Positions 18,176-30,700 of a stretch of DNA of 64,000 nucleotides are shown here, one piece after another (positions within the stretch are counted from its first letter, which is position 1; each line of letters begins with the position of its first letter). The notes beneath the pieces are model-generated. The model saw only the letters and a program-made list of their open reading frames with translations, was not told where the DNA came from and ran no database searches. Made by a program: the position numbers and the translations under genes. The DNA comes from Phycomyces nitens (taxonomy: Eukaryota; Mucoromycota; Mucoromycetes; Mucorales; Phycomycetaceae), in contig JAHRBC010000001.1 of the NCBI GenBank assembly GCA_022702545.1, forward strand, positions 3,968,001 through 4,032,000, given 5' to 3'.

Positions 18176-18669
18176 AATCTACAAAATATCAAATAATAAT
18201 TTTCAATTGTTAATTGTCTTTATTTCATGGGATCTCATATAAAATATGTAATGTCTTATACATACAAATGATATTTGTTTTATTGAAAGGTTTTGGGAAG
18301 CAGAAGGGTGTGTTGTGTGTGAACAGGCCTTTGAGAATATAAAATACAGAGTATTTATAAAAAAAGAGTTTGATGAGTGGATCCAAACACTTCTTGTACA
18401 CACTAATGAATGGCTCCATTTGTTTTTAGATTCTATCCATTACACCTATTCTGTCTCTGTTTCAAATTATATATCCTTGTATTCTTTTCTTTTTTGCTCT
18501 TTTTTCCTTTCCCTCGTTTCCTATATCCGGGCCCATTTTTTCTTTCTTTTTTACACCTCTTTACACTAAAAAATCGGCGGCTTCTTTATAAACATGCGCT
18601 CATTCCAATACATCCTGCCTGCATTGCTCATCCAAACAATCCGTGGTCAGTTGAATGTGCCTTTAGCAT
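18176..18669. other. Upstream region, no gene recognised
   Basis: AT-rich upstream flank of the companion gene. The open frames here contain only hydrophobic, low-complexity translations. A short frame with a hydrophobic start (MRSFQYILPALL at 18594) stops within about 30 codons; I cannot support it as a gene. Confidence 0.4.
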
Positions 18670-19860
18670 CTTGCAAATTATCCTGACTCTCTTTTTTTAT
18701 TTTATAGACCTCCTCAACTCACACAGCTTTATTATATGGTTCAATCATCAATATTGGGCTAAAAAAATCTTTTTGTGTCAAACGATTTTCTATTCTAACG
18801 TTGCTTATTTTATTGTAGACCACACCACCAATCACCCCATCTACCTCTTCCTTCATGTACGATTATAATCATAATGGTAATATCTTTTTTTGGTCTTTAT
18901 ATTTTTTATAATATTATTCTGATCCTCTCTTTTTATCTTATAGCCTTCCGCCACTCACACAGTCTATTATATTGGTATTGTCATCAGTGTCATGGTAAAA
19001 AAGAACCTTTTGGTGTCAAACTTTTTTTTTCTCTAACGTTGTTTATTCTACTTGGGTCACCCCCATCCCACCCTGTCCGTCTCTTCCATCATCTACAACT
19101 GGTTATCATAATGGTAATGTCATTTCTTGGTCTATACTTTTCTATAATATTATTGTTATTCTCTCTTTTTATTTTATAGACATATTCCGTTCACACGCCT
19201 ATTATATGGTATGGTCATCAGTGGCATGGTAAAAAATCGTGTCAAATAATTTTCCCCTTTAACATTTCTTATTCTACTATAGACTGCCGCCATCAATCAC
19301 CCCATCTGGCTCCCCCATCATCCTCAACTGTTATCATAATGGTAATGCTGTCTCTTAGTCTTTCTACTTTCCATAACACTATTCTGATTCTCTCTTTTTA
19401 TCTTATAGACCTCCTCTACTCAAACGGTCTATTATATGGTATTGTCATTGGTGGCTTGGTAAAAAATATTTTCGTGTCAAACTATTTTATCCTCTAACGT
19501 TTCTTATTCTACTATAGACCGCCGCCATCAATCACCCCATCTGGCTTCCCCATCATCCTCAACTGTTATCATAATGGTAATGCTGTCTCTTAGTCTTTAT
19601 ACTTTCCATAACACTATTCTGATTCTCTCTTTTTATCTTATAGACCTCCTCTACTCAAACAGTCTATTATATGGTATCGTCATTGGTGGCTTGGTAAAAA
19701 CTCTTCGTATCAAACTATTTTCTCCTTTAATGTTTCTTATTCTACTATAGACCGCCGCCATCACTGTCCACCCCATCTGGCCCCTTCATCATCTACGACT
19801 GGTTATCATAATGGTAATGCCTTTTCTTGGTCTTTATCTCTTTCCATAATATTATTCTAG
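18670..19860 (+). repeat. Tandem repeat of five ~235-bp units with splice-like signals
   Basis: Five units. Each contains TTTATCTTATAG followed by ~50 nt (core TCTATTATATGGTATTGTCA) and TGGTAAAA, then ~60-70 nt, then TTATTCTACTATAG followed by ~60 nt (core CCATCAATCACCCCATCT) and CATAATGGTAATG. The spacing imitates alternating 50- and 60-nt mini-exons bounded by ATAG and GGTAA. The putative exons do not keep a common frame across units, so coding is not supported. Confidence 0.7.
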
Positions 19861-20784
19861 CTATTTACTAATATTGTTCTATACTCTTAATAAGAATCTA
19901 TTGTTGGTCATCACGTAACATCCCTCTACTTAATTGTCAACTCTGTTTCTGGTATGTAAATTGATTATTCTATTACCCAATTCACCCATACTAATTTACT
20001 TTACCCCATCTCTAGTCAATCTAATCATACAAGATGTCATGCCATGCCGCACAACTCAGCCCCACTTTGTCTGTTCTTATCCATCCCTTACAATGTAAGT
20101 ATAAAATACCTCGCATCTTGAACAACACCCGCACTCTTGAATATATGTCACTAATATAACTTTTATTGTATTAGAATACTGCCGCAACCACCCAAATCGC
20201 CATCGGTCCCTATTTTCAGGTATTGTTCAGTAGTGAAGCACCCGATCCAAGTAGTATCAAGTAGGCCGGTAGAAGCGGCAAGGATATACAGTAATAGTAT
20301 TAGAGCTTGTGTACAGAGCCATTCTATTCTTTCCAATAAACACAAATATAAACCATAAACCTAATAAGTACGGGGTATAAAACAATGGGGGGGATCATTC
20401 TATGCTTGATTGCACAGTAATAGTATTCGATGATTGGTTAATTGCTTGAGGATATCCTTGATACCATGGAGAAAGCCAGCTTCTCCCCAACTTTATTTGC
20501 TGTGTGTAATCATCTTTTCAATTTATAAACACATAATCTATTACACTAAAAACATAGTTTTAAGCACAAAAATCTGGTAAACACCAAAAATCTATATGCA
20601 GAAAAAGCTAACGAACCCTACTCTCCCAAAAGTTTTCAACTTTGCACCTGTATGAGATTCGACTTTGAGCCCAGGAGAAACCTTGCTTACTCCCATACTT
20701 GTAGTATTCTGTTCTCCCCTGAAAACCTAAACTTTTCCCCTATTTATTTCTGGTTATATACATGGTTTTACCCCACAGTTTTTG
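19861..20784. other. AT-rich region, no firm gene
   Basis: Nothing certain. A last-exon-like stretch (20174-20263, ending in TAG) follows an ATTAG acceptor, and AATAAA occurs near 20334, so a transcript continuing from the tandem repeats is possible. I do not call it. Confidence 0.35.
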
Positions 20785-20789
20785 CAGTG
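20766..20789 (-). repeat. Candidate CACTG terminal inverted repeat
   Basis: On the minus strand this reads CACTGCAAAAACTGTGGGG, like the element starts at 48188, 48346 and 63521. It could be the right end of the element that owns companion gene J, inserted at the 5' end of companion gene A. No target duplication could be tested. Confidence 0.4.
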
Positions 20790-20808
20790 TTGTCCTGCTA
20801 CTGCTGAC

Positions 20809-21960
20809 ATGGATCTGATATTGGAAAAGCTTGTTGCCATGGAGAACAAGATGACCATTATGGAAAGCAAGATGGTGACATCAAACACCAGACTTGGTGT
20901 CATTATTGTAGGAAACCGTGAGACTATCACTGCCATTGATAATTTTGTTGAGGCTGCTCCTGCTGCTCCTGCTGCTCCTGCTGCTCCTGCTGCTCCTGCT
21001 GCTCCTGCTGCTCCTGCTGCTCCTGCTGCCTCCACCAGTGCAATTAGCAATGTTGTTGTGGCGGATCCCATTGCTTTGTCAAACCCCAGCAAGAGAGTTT
21101 CCACAGAGGTCTATGTAAGTATTATACTAAAGAGTAAAGACTATACTATCAGTTTGTTAACTTTTATATATTATTAGGCTGTGATCCGCAAATTCATGTG
21201 GAATCCAAAGTTTTGGTCAACTGTCCCAGCAGAAGTAGAGGCCAACAACGATAAGCCCAGGTGGAACACCGATGTTTACTTCAACGTGACTCCCAACAAG
21301 GAGTTGGTTGATAAAATGCTCGTCTACCTGGGGCACAAGTTTGCTGGCGATGGAATGAGGCAAAAGGATCTTTGTGAGAGGCTCCACAAGAATTTCATTA
21401 GTAGATGCTAAAAAGTGAGAGAGTCTCCTGCTGTGAGGGCTGTGTTGAACAGATGTTCATGAAGATCTGGTTGTGCAAACGAAGTAAGTTGTTTGCAATA
21501 TATTAAAAATCCATTAAACGCATATTAATAATAATATTTGTAGAACTATGCTCGTTGTCTGGCAGCATATGACAATAACAGGGCTGAGATCAACCAGGAG
21601 ATGGGTTGGAACTGCATAGGTGCACTCCAAAAGGGAGCAATGTCTGAGGGAGAATCAGATGACAAAGTCTCTGAAGCAGGAAGAAGATGTGTGGTTTGCA
21701 CAATTCGCCCAAGTTGGAGAAGCAATGAAGTGAGTTGTTGAGCTGATTATAAATAGTATATTGAATGACTGTAGATTACTGATGTGCAATTGATATTTTA
21801 ACCAATTCATCCAAGTCGTTGACAGATTTGTTGGTCTCCAACTTGGAGCAAATGCTCATCAAATATTGTCAAGGGTTTATGCCAGAACTGTGGACGTGGC
21901 AGTCCCAACTAATTTTAATCCCAGTCTTCCTCAGTGGGCTCTTAGACATGGGCTTTAATA
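20809..21960 (+). pseudogene. CACTG-element companion gene, copy A, with two stops
   Basis: ATG at 20809 (MDLILEKLVAM). Exon 1 has a coiled-coil-like start, TRLGVII, and a run of Ala-Ala-Pro coded by CTGCTGCTC-like 9-mers (20950-21030). Exon 2 (from 21179) is the best conserved: NDKPRWNTDVYF and PNKELVDKMLVYL. It contains an in-frame TAA near 21409 and a TGA near 21461. Exon 3 (from 21543) has AEINQEM, MSEGESD and RPSWRSNE. Exon 4 (about 21800-21960) has NQFIQVVDRFVG and LPQWALRHGL. All introns are GT-AG in phase 0, the same plan as copy J. The two stops make it non-functional as read. Role unknown. Confidence 0.75.
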
Positions 21961-22137
21961 AAATATTTTTTTTTATCTATCCATCTATTTTTTTTGACAT
22001 GCGTTACGTTTTGACAACATTTATAAAGGCAATGCTATTTCTGTTTGTTTTTTTATGAAAGAGAAAAGATATTTATTTATTTATTATATGTAAAGTTTCT
22101 TTGGCAAAGGGATGACCAGCATCCTCTTTATACCATT

Positions 22138-25100
22138 TCAGCTTGTGTGCGTGGCAGTTGCAACTTCCAAGAGAAGGCGATGGACTGGCAAGATGCACTC
22201 ATGGGTAGCAGGAGAAAAGCCAGGCAAACAGATGTCAACACCTTCATCCTCACGCAAATGATCATAGGACACATCATACCATCTGACAAAGGCGAAAACA
22301 TGCTGGCTTTGATGAGCATGGCGATTTAGATGAACAGAGGCAGAGAGAGGTGGCGTGAACTGGTGGACAAAAATATACTGTATTTTGCCAGTATATGCGG
22401 TCTGGTTCCCACCAGTGCTATTGCCAAACAAAGCTTGGACACGAGATCCACCATTTCCAGAGCCATTGTGCCCACAATATACTTGGCCAAGGAGATTTAT
22501 TGATTTTAGCTTTATGATCTGACTGTCAACAAACAACAAAGAAGAAGTAGCATGTTGATAATGCTGGAGGGTGTCAATGTCATACGTATCCACATAGTAA
22601 GCCAACAATTGAGGATAGTCAACATCACTCATTTTTGTGGCAGACTTTTGCAACAGAGGAAACACAGAGGGTGGAAGAGGCTCGTTACCCTTGATTGGGA
22701 ATTTGGAATCTTGGGATGCATCCACAAAATTTTGAATTTGGAATGGGCGTCGTGTTGGTGCAGGTGCAGGTGCAGGTGGAGACAAGGTGGCAAAGGACAA
22801 ACAGAGCTTGGCAATGAGTGGGAGGAAAGGAGCTGATATCGAAGACTTGAGGATGGCATTCATATAGTCCTCCTTGTATGAATTCTGGACAAATGTTTTC
22901 ATAAACGTTGACTCGAACCCGTCTCTTCTGTTTGTCTCGATGTTCTTCAACAACCCATTGTATCTCTCAAACCCAAAGAGCCAATAGCCGTACACTGGTC
23001 CAAAATCACAAATGGTCTCGCGAAGATGGAGGTGTAGGTGCATATTGCAGGTGAGGACAGTGTGTGGGTATTGTTGTTCGCAGGCTTGACCAAATTTTTC
23101 CAGGTGACTATGGGCTTCATCAAGTTCGTCAAAAGTGATGGTTGGCTTGGTAAGGAGGCGGCAGGCGTCGACATAGCTGATCCAATTCTGGAACTTGGCA
23201 GCAGGGAGAACAGTCTTCAACAGAGCAGGGGAGTAAACGAGCACCCAGGATTTCCACTCGTCGGCCTTCATATGGGGAAATCCCTTCCCAATCTTTGTCT
23301 TCAACACTGCATAATCTGCAGGCAACACCATGGTCTCTGCCACCATCTGCATCTCACAAAGATTGTTGTCTGTGATCAGACCACTGGTAGTCCACGTCTC
23401 AACCATCCTCTTTGCCGTTCCCAGGAATATGTTGTGCATGGGATCAATGATCATTCCACGTACTAGATCAAAGTATCCAAGGCGATGCAACTGCAACCAT
23501 TGAACACCATTTTCGACCTCCAGCTGATGCCTTTCTGAGGGCGTACTTGCACTCTTCCACTCCTCAGCATGCACCCGGTTTTCAGCACCATTTGCAAGCC
23601 TCCACTTGGCAAACTCGAACCCACAAAAGTCTACATGGCTTGTGCCTTCCAAGCAAGAGAAACTACGGCTGCATTTGTAGCATGCATGCGTACTGTTGTG
23701 GGACGTGAATCCACTGGTTTTTCTGGCGGCAGGGATATCACATGCAACCATTAAGAGCGCAGCACAGACAGTTACTCCAGTGGGGTGTTCATAACTTGGA
23801 ATAGACATTCCAACATACAGCTGCTCCAACTCGTCGACCAAGGGCTTGAGGTAGTTGTTAATCTCCTCTGATCTTGGTTCCTTTGGCCCAGGCATCAGAC
23901 CAACAAGAATCACGTTTTCTGCCTTGAACCTATCCTCTTGAGGCAAATTGTTGATTGCCAGGTAAATGGCTCCAGAGGAATGACTGATACCATCGAATGA
24001 CTGAAACCAATCAATGTTGAGAGTCAACATGAGTGATCGAGAGTCTTCAACAAAGGGAACGCCGTTCTTGTCCTTCAACCCCTTCCACATTGCACCATCG
24101 TAAACGTCGCACATGGCATCAACAATCTTCAACTCCTGGTTCCATTGTCTGATCTTGCTTTCGAAATCCGGGCAGAGGAAAAGGACTCTCAACGCCTGCT
24201 TGACGGACTGGTAGCTGTATTGACGTTTGAGGACTAAAGCACCAGATGATGATTGCTTCATCAATTGGCAACCACATGGAGAAACGGAACCGAGCTTGGC
24301 GGAACTGCACTGAAGGGGAGCAGACCCAGCTTCCTCATAAACTGTGTGGCAATCCTGGCACACAACAAATCTCTTTACACCCTTGGTCAAGGCAGTGAAA
24401 CCCATCATGCTTTGGAGACCAGAAAGGCTTGAAGGCAATTGGAAGTCCTGTCCGTAAATTGTCAAGAGTTTGTTGATAAACTCAATCAAGACAACAGCAC
24501 CCTTATCGACCACATAATGGGATGCAAACAGAACAACGAAAATGGCAATTGCCCTGTGCACTGGGTTTTTGGGCATACCAGGAGTAGCAAAAGGGTCTAT
24601 TATTTAAAAAGAAAAATTATTAAAACTTAATCTTTGCTTGCTTTTGTATTGTAGCTATTCAATACTGACCTTCACTATCAAACTCCTCAACCTCAACCTC
24701 GATCTCTTCAACATTGGGTTCATCATCACTGTCATTCTCAGAGTCATCGGTGATTTCAGCATCATCGCCATTGACCTCATTGTCAACTGAATCATTGTCA
24801 GACATCGGGACAGAATCCAAAAATGGTAGGCCGATCTGACCATCCATTTCCATGGATTCAGATTGAGAGGTTGGGATTGTTACAAATATAGAATACATTA
24901 GTTTAGTGCCCTGTACTGGTGTTCAAATAAATATTTTTTACCCTCAACATCAATGTCCATCATGGCACTTTGTGTGTCTGAGTTCAATTAAAGGCTAATG
25001 GTTATTATTGCGCAGCAAAGATAAAATTAATATTGAAAATAACATACTGTTTTCAAAATCCAAGACTTCTTCAAATATTGCTCTCTTGGCATGATGCTGG

Positions 25101-25195
25101 GAAATGTGCTTGGATACAATAGAGAATCCTTGCTGGTTGTTGTTGCATTTGTTGCAGTAACAGGCAGTATTGTTAAGAGCAGAAATAGAAGACAT
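22138..25195 (-). CDS. tnp2-type CACTA transposase, copy A
   Basis: Minus strand, four exons. Exon 1 (from ATG 25195) has a Cys/His cluster ACYCNKCNNNQQG...SQHHAKRA, a likely zinc-binding DNA contact. Exon 2 is tiny. Exon 3 is very acidic (DDAEITDDSENDSDDEP). Exon 4 (24596 to 22138, over 800 codons, no stop) is the catalytic part with tnp2 hallmarks: INNLPQEDRFKAENVIL, GLMPGPKEP, KPLVDELEQLY, VACDIPAARKTSGFTSHNS, and DPMHNIFLGTAKRMVE. The far C-terminus (KIQYIFVHQF...HVFAFVRWYDV) is a module also kept in the CACTACGG family. The exon 3 acceptor is AA here where copy B has AG, so splicing is probably damaged. It cuts and moves the element. Confidence 0.88.
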
Positions 25196-25437
25196 TGTTT
25201 ATATGATTTGATTGTGAGATAAAAAAGGAAACAAGTGCTACATATTTTAATTTGCTGTCATTTTATAGATGAAAAAAAAGCTATTGTTTTTTAATCTTTT
25301 GCCCGAACCAATAGGATGGATTAGAATTACACTTTTTATTTGAAGTAAAAAAAATATCTGAGATGAAAAAAAGCTCTATATTTCTACTACTCTTTTGCCA
25401 CATTGATACAATGCTAAATTTGGGAGTTTTTCCAGTG

Positions 25438-26829
25438 CATTCCCATGTACAGTTGTTCCAACTCATCAACCAAAGGCTTGAGATAATAGTTAATCTCTTT
25501 GGACTTTGGCTCCTTTGGCCCAGGCATGAGTCCAACAAGGATAGTGTTCTCTGCCTTAAACCGCTCCTCATGAGGCAAGTTGTTAACCACCAAGTAAATG
25601 GCCCCACAAGAGTATGTGACCCTGTCAAAGGGCTGGAACCAATTGATGTTTAACGCCAGCATCAAAGAACAAGAATGGGCAACAAAAGATTCACCACTGA
25701 TGTCTTTCAACTCCTTCCACATCACACCATCAAAGATATCACACATCGTGTCCATTATTTTTAACTCTTGATTCTAGTGTCTAAGCTGGCTTCAAAATCA
25801 GGGTGAAGGAAAAGAATTTTCAAGGCATGCTTCAATGACTGGTACTGGAACACGTGCTTGGGAACCAATGCTCCAGATGATGTGACCTTGGTCAACTTGC
25901 AGTTACATGTCAAGCGTGCACCAACTTTTCTGAAAACACAGCAAGGGGGGACAGACTGGTTCTCTTCATAAACTGCGTGGCAATCAGGACAGGCTACAAA
26001 TCTTCTGATACCATTGGAAATCGCAGAATATCCTGTCATTCTTTGCAGACCAAGAAGACTGGATGGGAGCTGGAAATCCTGCTCATAAATCATCAAGAGT
26101 GTGTTGATGAACTCAATCAAGACAACAGCACCCTTGTTGACCACATAGCGGGATGCAAAGAGGACAACAAAAATGGCAATAAACCTGTGCAAAGGATTTT
26201 CAGGCATATTGGGGGTTGGGAAAGGGTCTATTTTAAAATTGAAAAAATTAATATTCAATTTGTTTCAGGCTTTTTTCTTTGCTGCTTTCTCTTTGCTTTT
26301 GGCTATTCAACATGCACCTTCACTGTCAAATTCCTCAACCTCAATCTCAGCTACATCTTCGCCTTCATCTTCATCATCATTGCTTTCATCATTGCATTCG
26401 CCATTGGCATTGGCCTCATTAGCAACTGAATTGCCCTCATCCAGCATTACATCGGCATCCCAAAAAGGTGAGTTGGTCTGACCATCCAATACATCTGAGG
26501 GTCCAGACTGTTGAGTAGAAATGACCGGTTATAGAATATGATAGTTTCTTAGTCTCTACTTTTTTTTCAAATAAACTTTTCTTACATTGAACATCAATAT
26601 CCATGTCTGCTTGAGTGTCTGTGTTTCATACCGCCAAAATTATTATACAATACATAAAAATAAACACTGAAATTATCATACCCATCTCATTTGAGTTGCT
26701 CTGTTCAATTCTTGCTCTCTTGCTATGATGCTGAGCAGTTTGGCTTGCTACCAATGTGTAGCCTTGGCCATTGTTATTGCATCTATTGCAATAGCACTTG
26801 GTGTTGTAAAAAGTATTTGAAGATGACAT
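25438..26829 (-). pseudogene. tnp2-type transposase, copy 2, broken
   Basis: Starts MSSSNTFYNTKCYCNRCNNN at 26829. An acidic exon is at 26307-26489 and the catalytic exon starts near 26229 (MPENPLHRFIAIFVV). A frameshift near 25795 and an amber at a conserved Trp position break it. It then continues through INNLPH-like and GLMPGPKEP to DELEQLYMGM, where copy A is inserted. About two thirds of the protein is missing. Confidence 0.85.
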
Positions 26830-27073
26830 TGTGTTTGTGTTTATAATGTTAAAACAAAAAGGAAACGAGTGTTACATATACTTTATTTATTATTATTTTA
26901 TAGTGGTAAAAAAGCAATGTTGTTTTATTCTTTTTAATCAGGCCAATGGGGTCAAGCAAAAGAACGTTTTTAATCAGAACACAAAAAAAGGTGTTGAGCT
27001 GCAAATTTGCCCTAATTTTCCTCAGGTAGACAGCTTTGCCTACACATGAGTATTCAGACCTATTTTTCCAGTG
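25438..27073 (-). mobile_element. CACTG-type element, copy 2, right part only
   Basis: Right end at 27073 reads, inward, CACTGGAAAAATAGGTCTG. Distance from this end to the transposase ATG (26829) is 244 bp, nearly the same as in copies A, B and D. The left part is cut off by copy A at 25437. No second half was found further left. Confidence 0.75.
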
Positions 27074-27210
27074 TAATATAATAGCTGCAATTCTAGGGCT
27101 ATTAGAAAAGGAATCTTATTGGAAAGATGATGTTCTAAGAATCAGGTAAGTTTCTTGCCTACTACTTTACATATAATATCACCTAATACTAGTTTTTTAC
27201 CAAATTTTGT
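27074..27210. other. Short spacer, nothing recognised
   Basis: 137 bp between the end of CACTG copy 2 and the start of CACTACGG element I. No gene or repeat recognised. Confidence 0.4.
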
Positions 27211-27750
27211 CACTACGGCTAAGAAATCGGCAGTTATCTACTGTTTTGGTAACATAACTGCCGATTTTTTGGTGGGGAAAAACGGTAGATATGACCCTGT
27301 GTAAGGCAAATTTGGTAGTAGCTACCGTTTTTATAGTGGCAAAAATCGGCAGATAACTACCATTTTGGTAACATAACTACCGTTTTTCCCCACCAAAAAA
27401 TCGGCAGTTATCTAATGTTTTGGTAACATTGCTACCGTTTTTTTGGTGGGCCAAAACGGTAGATATGACCCTGTGTAAGGCGAATTTGGTAGTAGCTACC
27501 GTTTTTATAGTGGCAAAAATCGGCAGATAACTACCGTTTTGGTAACATAACTACTGTTTTTCTTCACTAAAAAAACGGCAGTTATCTACCGCTTTGGTAA
27601 CATTGCTACCGTTTTTTTGGTGGGGAAAAATGGTAGATATAACCCTGTGTAAGGCGAGTTTGGTAGCAGCTACCGTTTTTTGCTAATAACTAATCGGCAG
27701 ATAACTACCGTTTTGGTAACATAACTACCGTTTTTTTTACCAACCAAAAA
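27211..27750 (+). repeat. Subterminal array of CGGTAG / CGGCAG motifs
   Basis: A dense run of ACGGTAG, TCGGCAG and their complements CTACCGTTTT, in both orientations, arranged in ~200-bp blocks with the recurring phrase ACCCTGTGTAAGGC. Such subterminal repeats are where the transposon DNA-binding protein sits in known CACTA elements; the equivalence here is inference. Confidence 0.8.
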
Positions 27751-30700
27751 TGCTTCCGTTATACACTAACCTCTCTTTTATAGTACTCTATTTGATAATG
27801 GGTTCTGCTATTCTTTTACGACCATTCTTTTGAAAGAATGGGTTATTCTTTATTATAGAATATCTTGATTTAATTCATACTGTATTTTGCGCACAATTAT
27901 TATAGAAAAATACTTAAAACTAATGCTATTTAATATTATAAAACATATATAGTACAAACCTTTGTTATAAGCTATACACGCATAATAATATTACGTTGAT
28001 ATATATTAGATGATCCTTAGCATTCATTCAATTGCTAAAAATTTATTGTGGTTAGAAAAAGAAGCAATCATATAAACCTAGTACATTATTTTGTACTGCT
28101 TACAAGTATATATTATGCTTGTCAATTACTATACCATACCTCTTGTTTTGAATGATTATACTGAAAGGGATCTCCAGATATAAACACTATGTAATAGGAG
28201 GTAAATAGGATATGCGCGGTAAAATTAGTTGAAGAATAATATAATTATTAGACAATCGTCTTACCATAGAAAATCAACTTTGGGATATTCAAATCATGAG
28301 ATTCAAAACAGATTTGAATCTCATTGTAGCAAACAGAGTAATCAGCTCATTAGAAAAGAAAAGTGTATATCTTACAGAGATTGCCAAGTGTAAAAAGGAC
28401 AAACTGTATTGTAATATGGCCGTAAAAAGTTTTCGCTCTTTTGTTTCTGGGGAAAAAAGAGCGAGCTGCATTTCATTCCTAAATCAAAGGTAATCGAGCT
28501 AAAGATGGTTCAATTAGGATGTCAATCAGGTGTTTATAACCGTGCCGATCTTACATGAAGGAAGCTCATTTGGTTTTATTTCAAAGAGTCAATACAAAGA
28601 CAAGACAAGAGAAGCAAAAAAAAAAGAAAAAAGAAAGCACACTAAGCATATACTAAAAAATGCTATGGGGCCAATAAGAGTCGCCTAAAAGAACAATCTT
28701 AAACCCTTGTTTTATTGCTTAGCACTTACACAATACTCGTTTTTGGCAGTATAGAGCTATATTAAAGAGTAGAAATATTATGTTGGCATTAGATTAGCAA
28801 TAGATGATCAACAAAGCAATTACCCATTGCACATCTGTCATGATTGCTAATTCGGCGCCATCACCAAGTTGCAACATATCTTCAAAAAAGAAAAGAACGG
28901 CTTGGACTTTGCTGTTGTATTGTGATAAATAATATTGTATTAACTACAATACATATTCAAAACATATATTAAAGAGTCAACTTACTTTATTATTCTCTAT
29001 TATTTATTTATGAGCCTGATTATTGATTGTAAAGCCCTTTCAAAGACGTTTGGTGCACAGCATTCTATAATATTTATATTGATTCTGTGATAGACCATTA
29101 TATTATTTTATGGCTATAGGATAGTGTTCTTGTCAATTAAATAGTGTTTGATAATATAAGACCATGCTTTTAGTTGATGCTGCGATTCATAGTCAAAGCA
29201 TGGTTTGAGAAAAATATTAACAAAAACAAAGGTTATTCTCTATGGGTTGTCTTGTGTCATATTTTTTGATCTTGGTGATAAAGCACATTATGTCAATGAA
29301 GTTTACTCTTTTCTTTGAGACCACCACTTGTATCAATCACTAACTTACCAAGCCAATCAAGGTATTTGTCCAATTGATCCCTTTTTATACCAAATATCCA
29401 TTTACAAAATATGAAAAATATATACAAACCAACCACTTTAACAAACTATTGACTTTTGAATATTCCTTTGGGTTGATCAATCTTCATTTGATTGCAAAGG
29501 TTTTTGGTGAAAATATTAGTAAAATAGCTTGCTGTCCGATACTTGCCAAGCATGGATAATAACCATATCCTTTACATTGTGAACAAAGGAATGGGCCTTG
29601 TATCTTAATATAACTTTTGCGTTGCCAGATAAAATAAAAACACAAGTTAAATCATAGTATAGCATTTTATTGTTGTTATAATCAATTATTACCTTTTCCA
29701 TAAGATACACTTTAAGAATCTGCGCAACTTACTTTCCCAACAAGATTATAGCAAGCACTACAAAAGTCTAAGAGTATTATGTAGATAAAACTTATAAAAT
29801 AAGCTACTTAATTGTATAGTTTTACTATGCTTTTGGTAATATATAATCGTGATCTGTAGTAGACTAAAAAGATATGGGAGTGAACTGAATCATCCTACCT
29901 ACTGGTGTACAAGAATCCAATGTAGAATATTTAAATGCCCTCAAACAGTGCAAAACTTAAATATACATTGTAGCCACAATATATTCTTAGTCGATCTACC
30001 CTTTTTTGCATTGTATTTTACGATACACAGACAGTTTGTGTCAGGGGAGATTGACCACTTACAAACAACCAGTTTTATCTTTCATTATATTTTATAGTGG
30101 GTTTTATAATATGTTTTAACAGTCCATCAAGGATGATTGTAGACTATTGCAAGGTAATTGTAGTTATTCTATGCAAACAAGCCTCTCTGGTTCATTGTTT
30201 TTTTGGAGCAATAGATTCTGAAAATTTTTATTTTTTGTTTTATTTGATAAAAAATAGATTTGTGCTATATATTCTAGTCTCTAGATTATTTCTTTGGTAT
30301 ATCTATTCTACCAATCAATATTTCTTGGTCAGCACCATCAACTGGTTCTTAATAGAGCCAGGATACTTACCTAGCTGAGAGAAAGCCAATACTGTCTAAA
30401 AGTAAAAGAGAAGATTGTTAGTAAATTATTTTTATATAAATCATTCATTCTTATACTTACATTTTTAATATAATAAATAGAACATTTGATAGACTCTCTG
30501 TAATATACCAACAAATGATTATTATCTAATAGATATATATTAATATTTGTAGATAAACAATATGTAATACTAAAATATTAGTTTACTTACAAGATATAGC
30601 CATTGGAATGGCCAGATAATTTCAATCGGGAATCAATATAAGAGCATAGCAAGATGTCTGTTATAGATGTTATTAAAGAGGACATATTTATAATATAAAA

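Larger units (their letters stand above)
20790..25437 (-). mobile_element. CACTG-type CACTA element, copy A (left end not found)
   Basis: CMC/CACTA-like element with two converging genes: companion (+) and tnp2 transposase (-). Its right end at 25437 reads, inward, CACTGGAAAAACTCCCAAAT, identical to the end at 58153. It lies inside the transposase gene of another copy (25438-27073), so it inserted there. The left terminal repeat was not found and may be lost. Confidence 0.75.

Noticed and set aside
18315..19179. Hydrophobic frames as membrane proteins
   Set aside because: They cross the tandem repeat and AT-rich DNA, lack homologues in the sibling repeat units and have no conserved frame.
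12520..19860. CRISPR-like arrays
   Set aside because: The repeats have no uniform short repeat/spacer structure, and the DNA is eukaryotic.
22128..24310. Frames opposite to the transposase of copy A
   Set aside because: Shadows of a long, domain-bearing gene.
27211..27750. CGGTAG array as a telomere or centromere repeat
   Set aside because: It lies at a transposon end with CACTACGG terminus and target duplication, and recurs in each family copy.
28289..30378. Short open frames inside element I
   Set aside because: 60-90 codon, AT-rich, not conserved in copies E-H.
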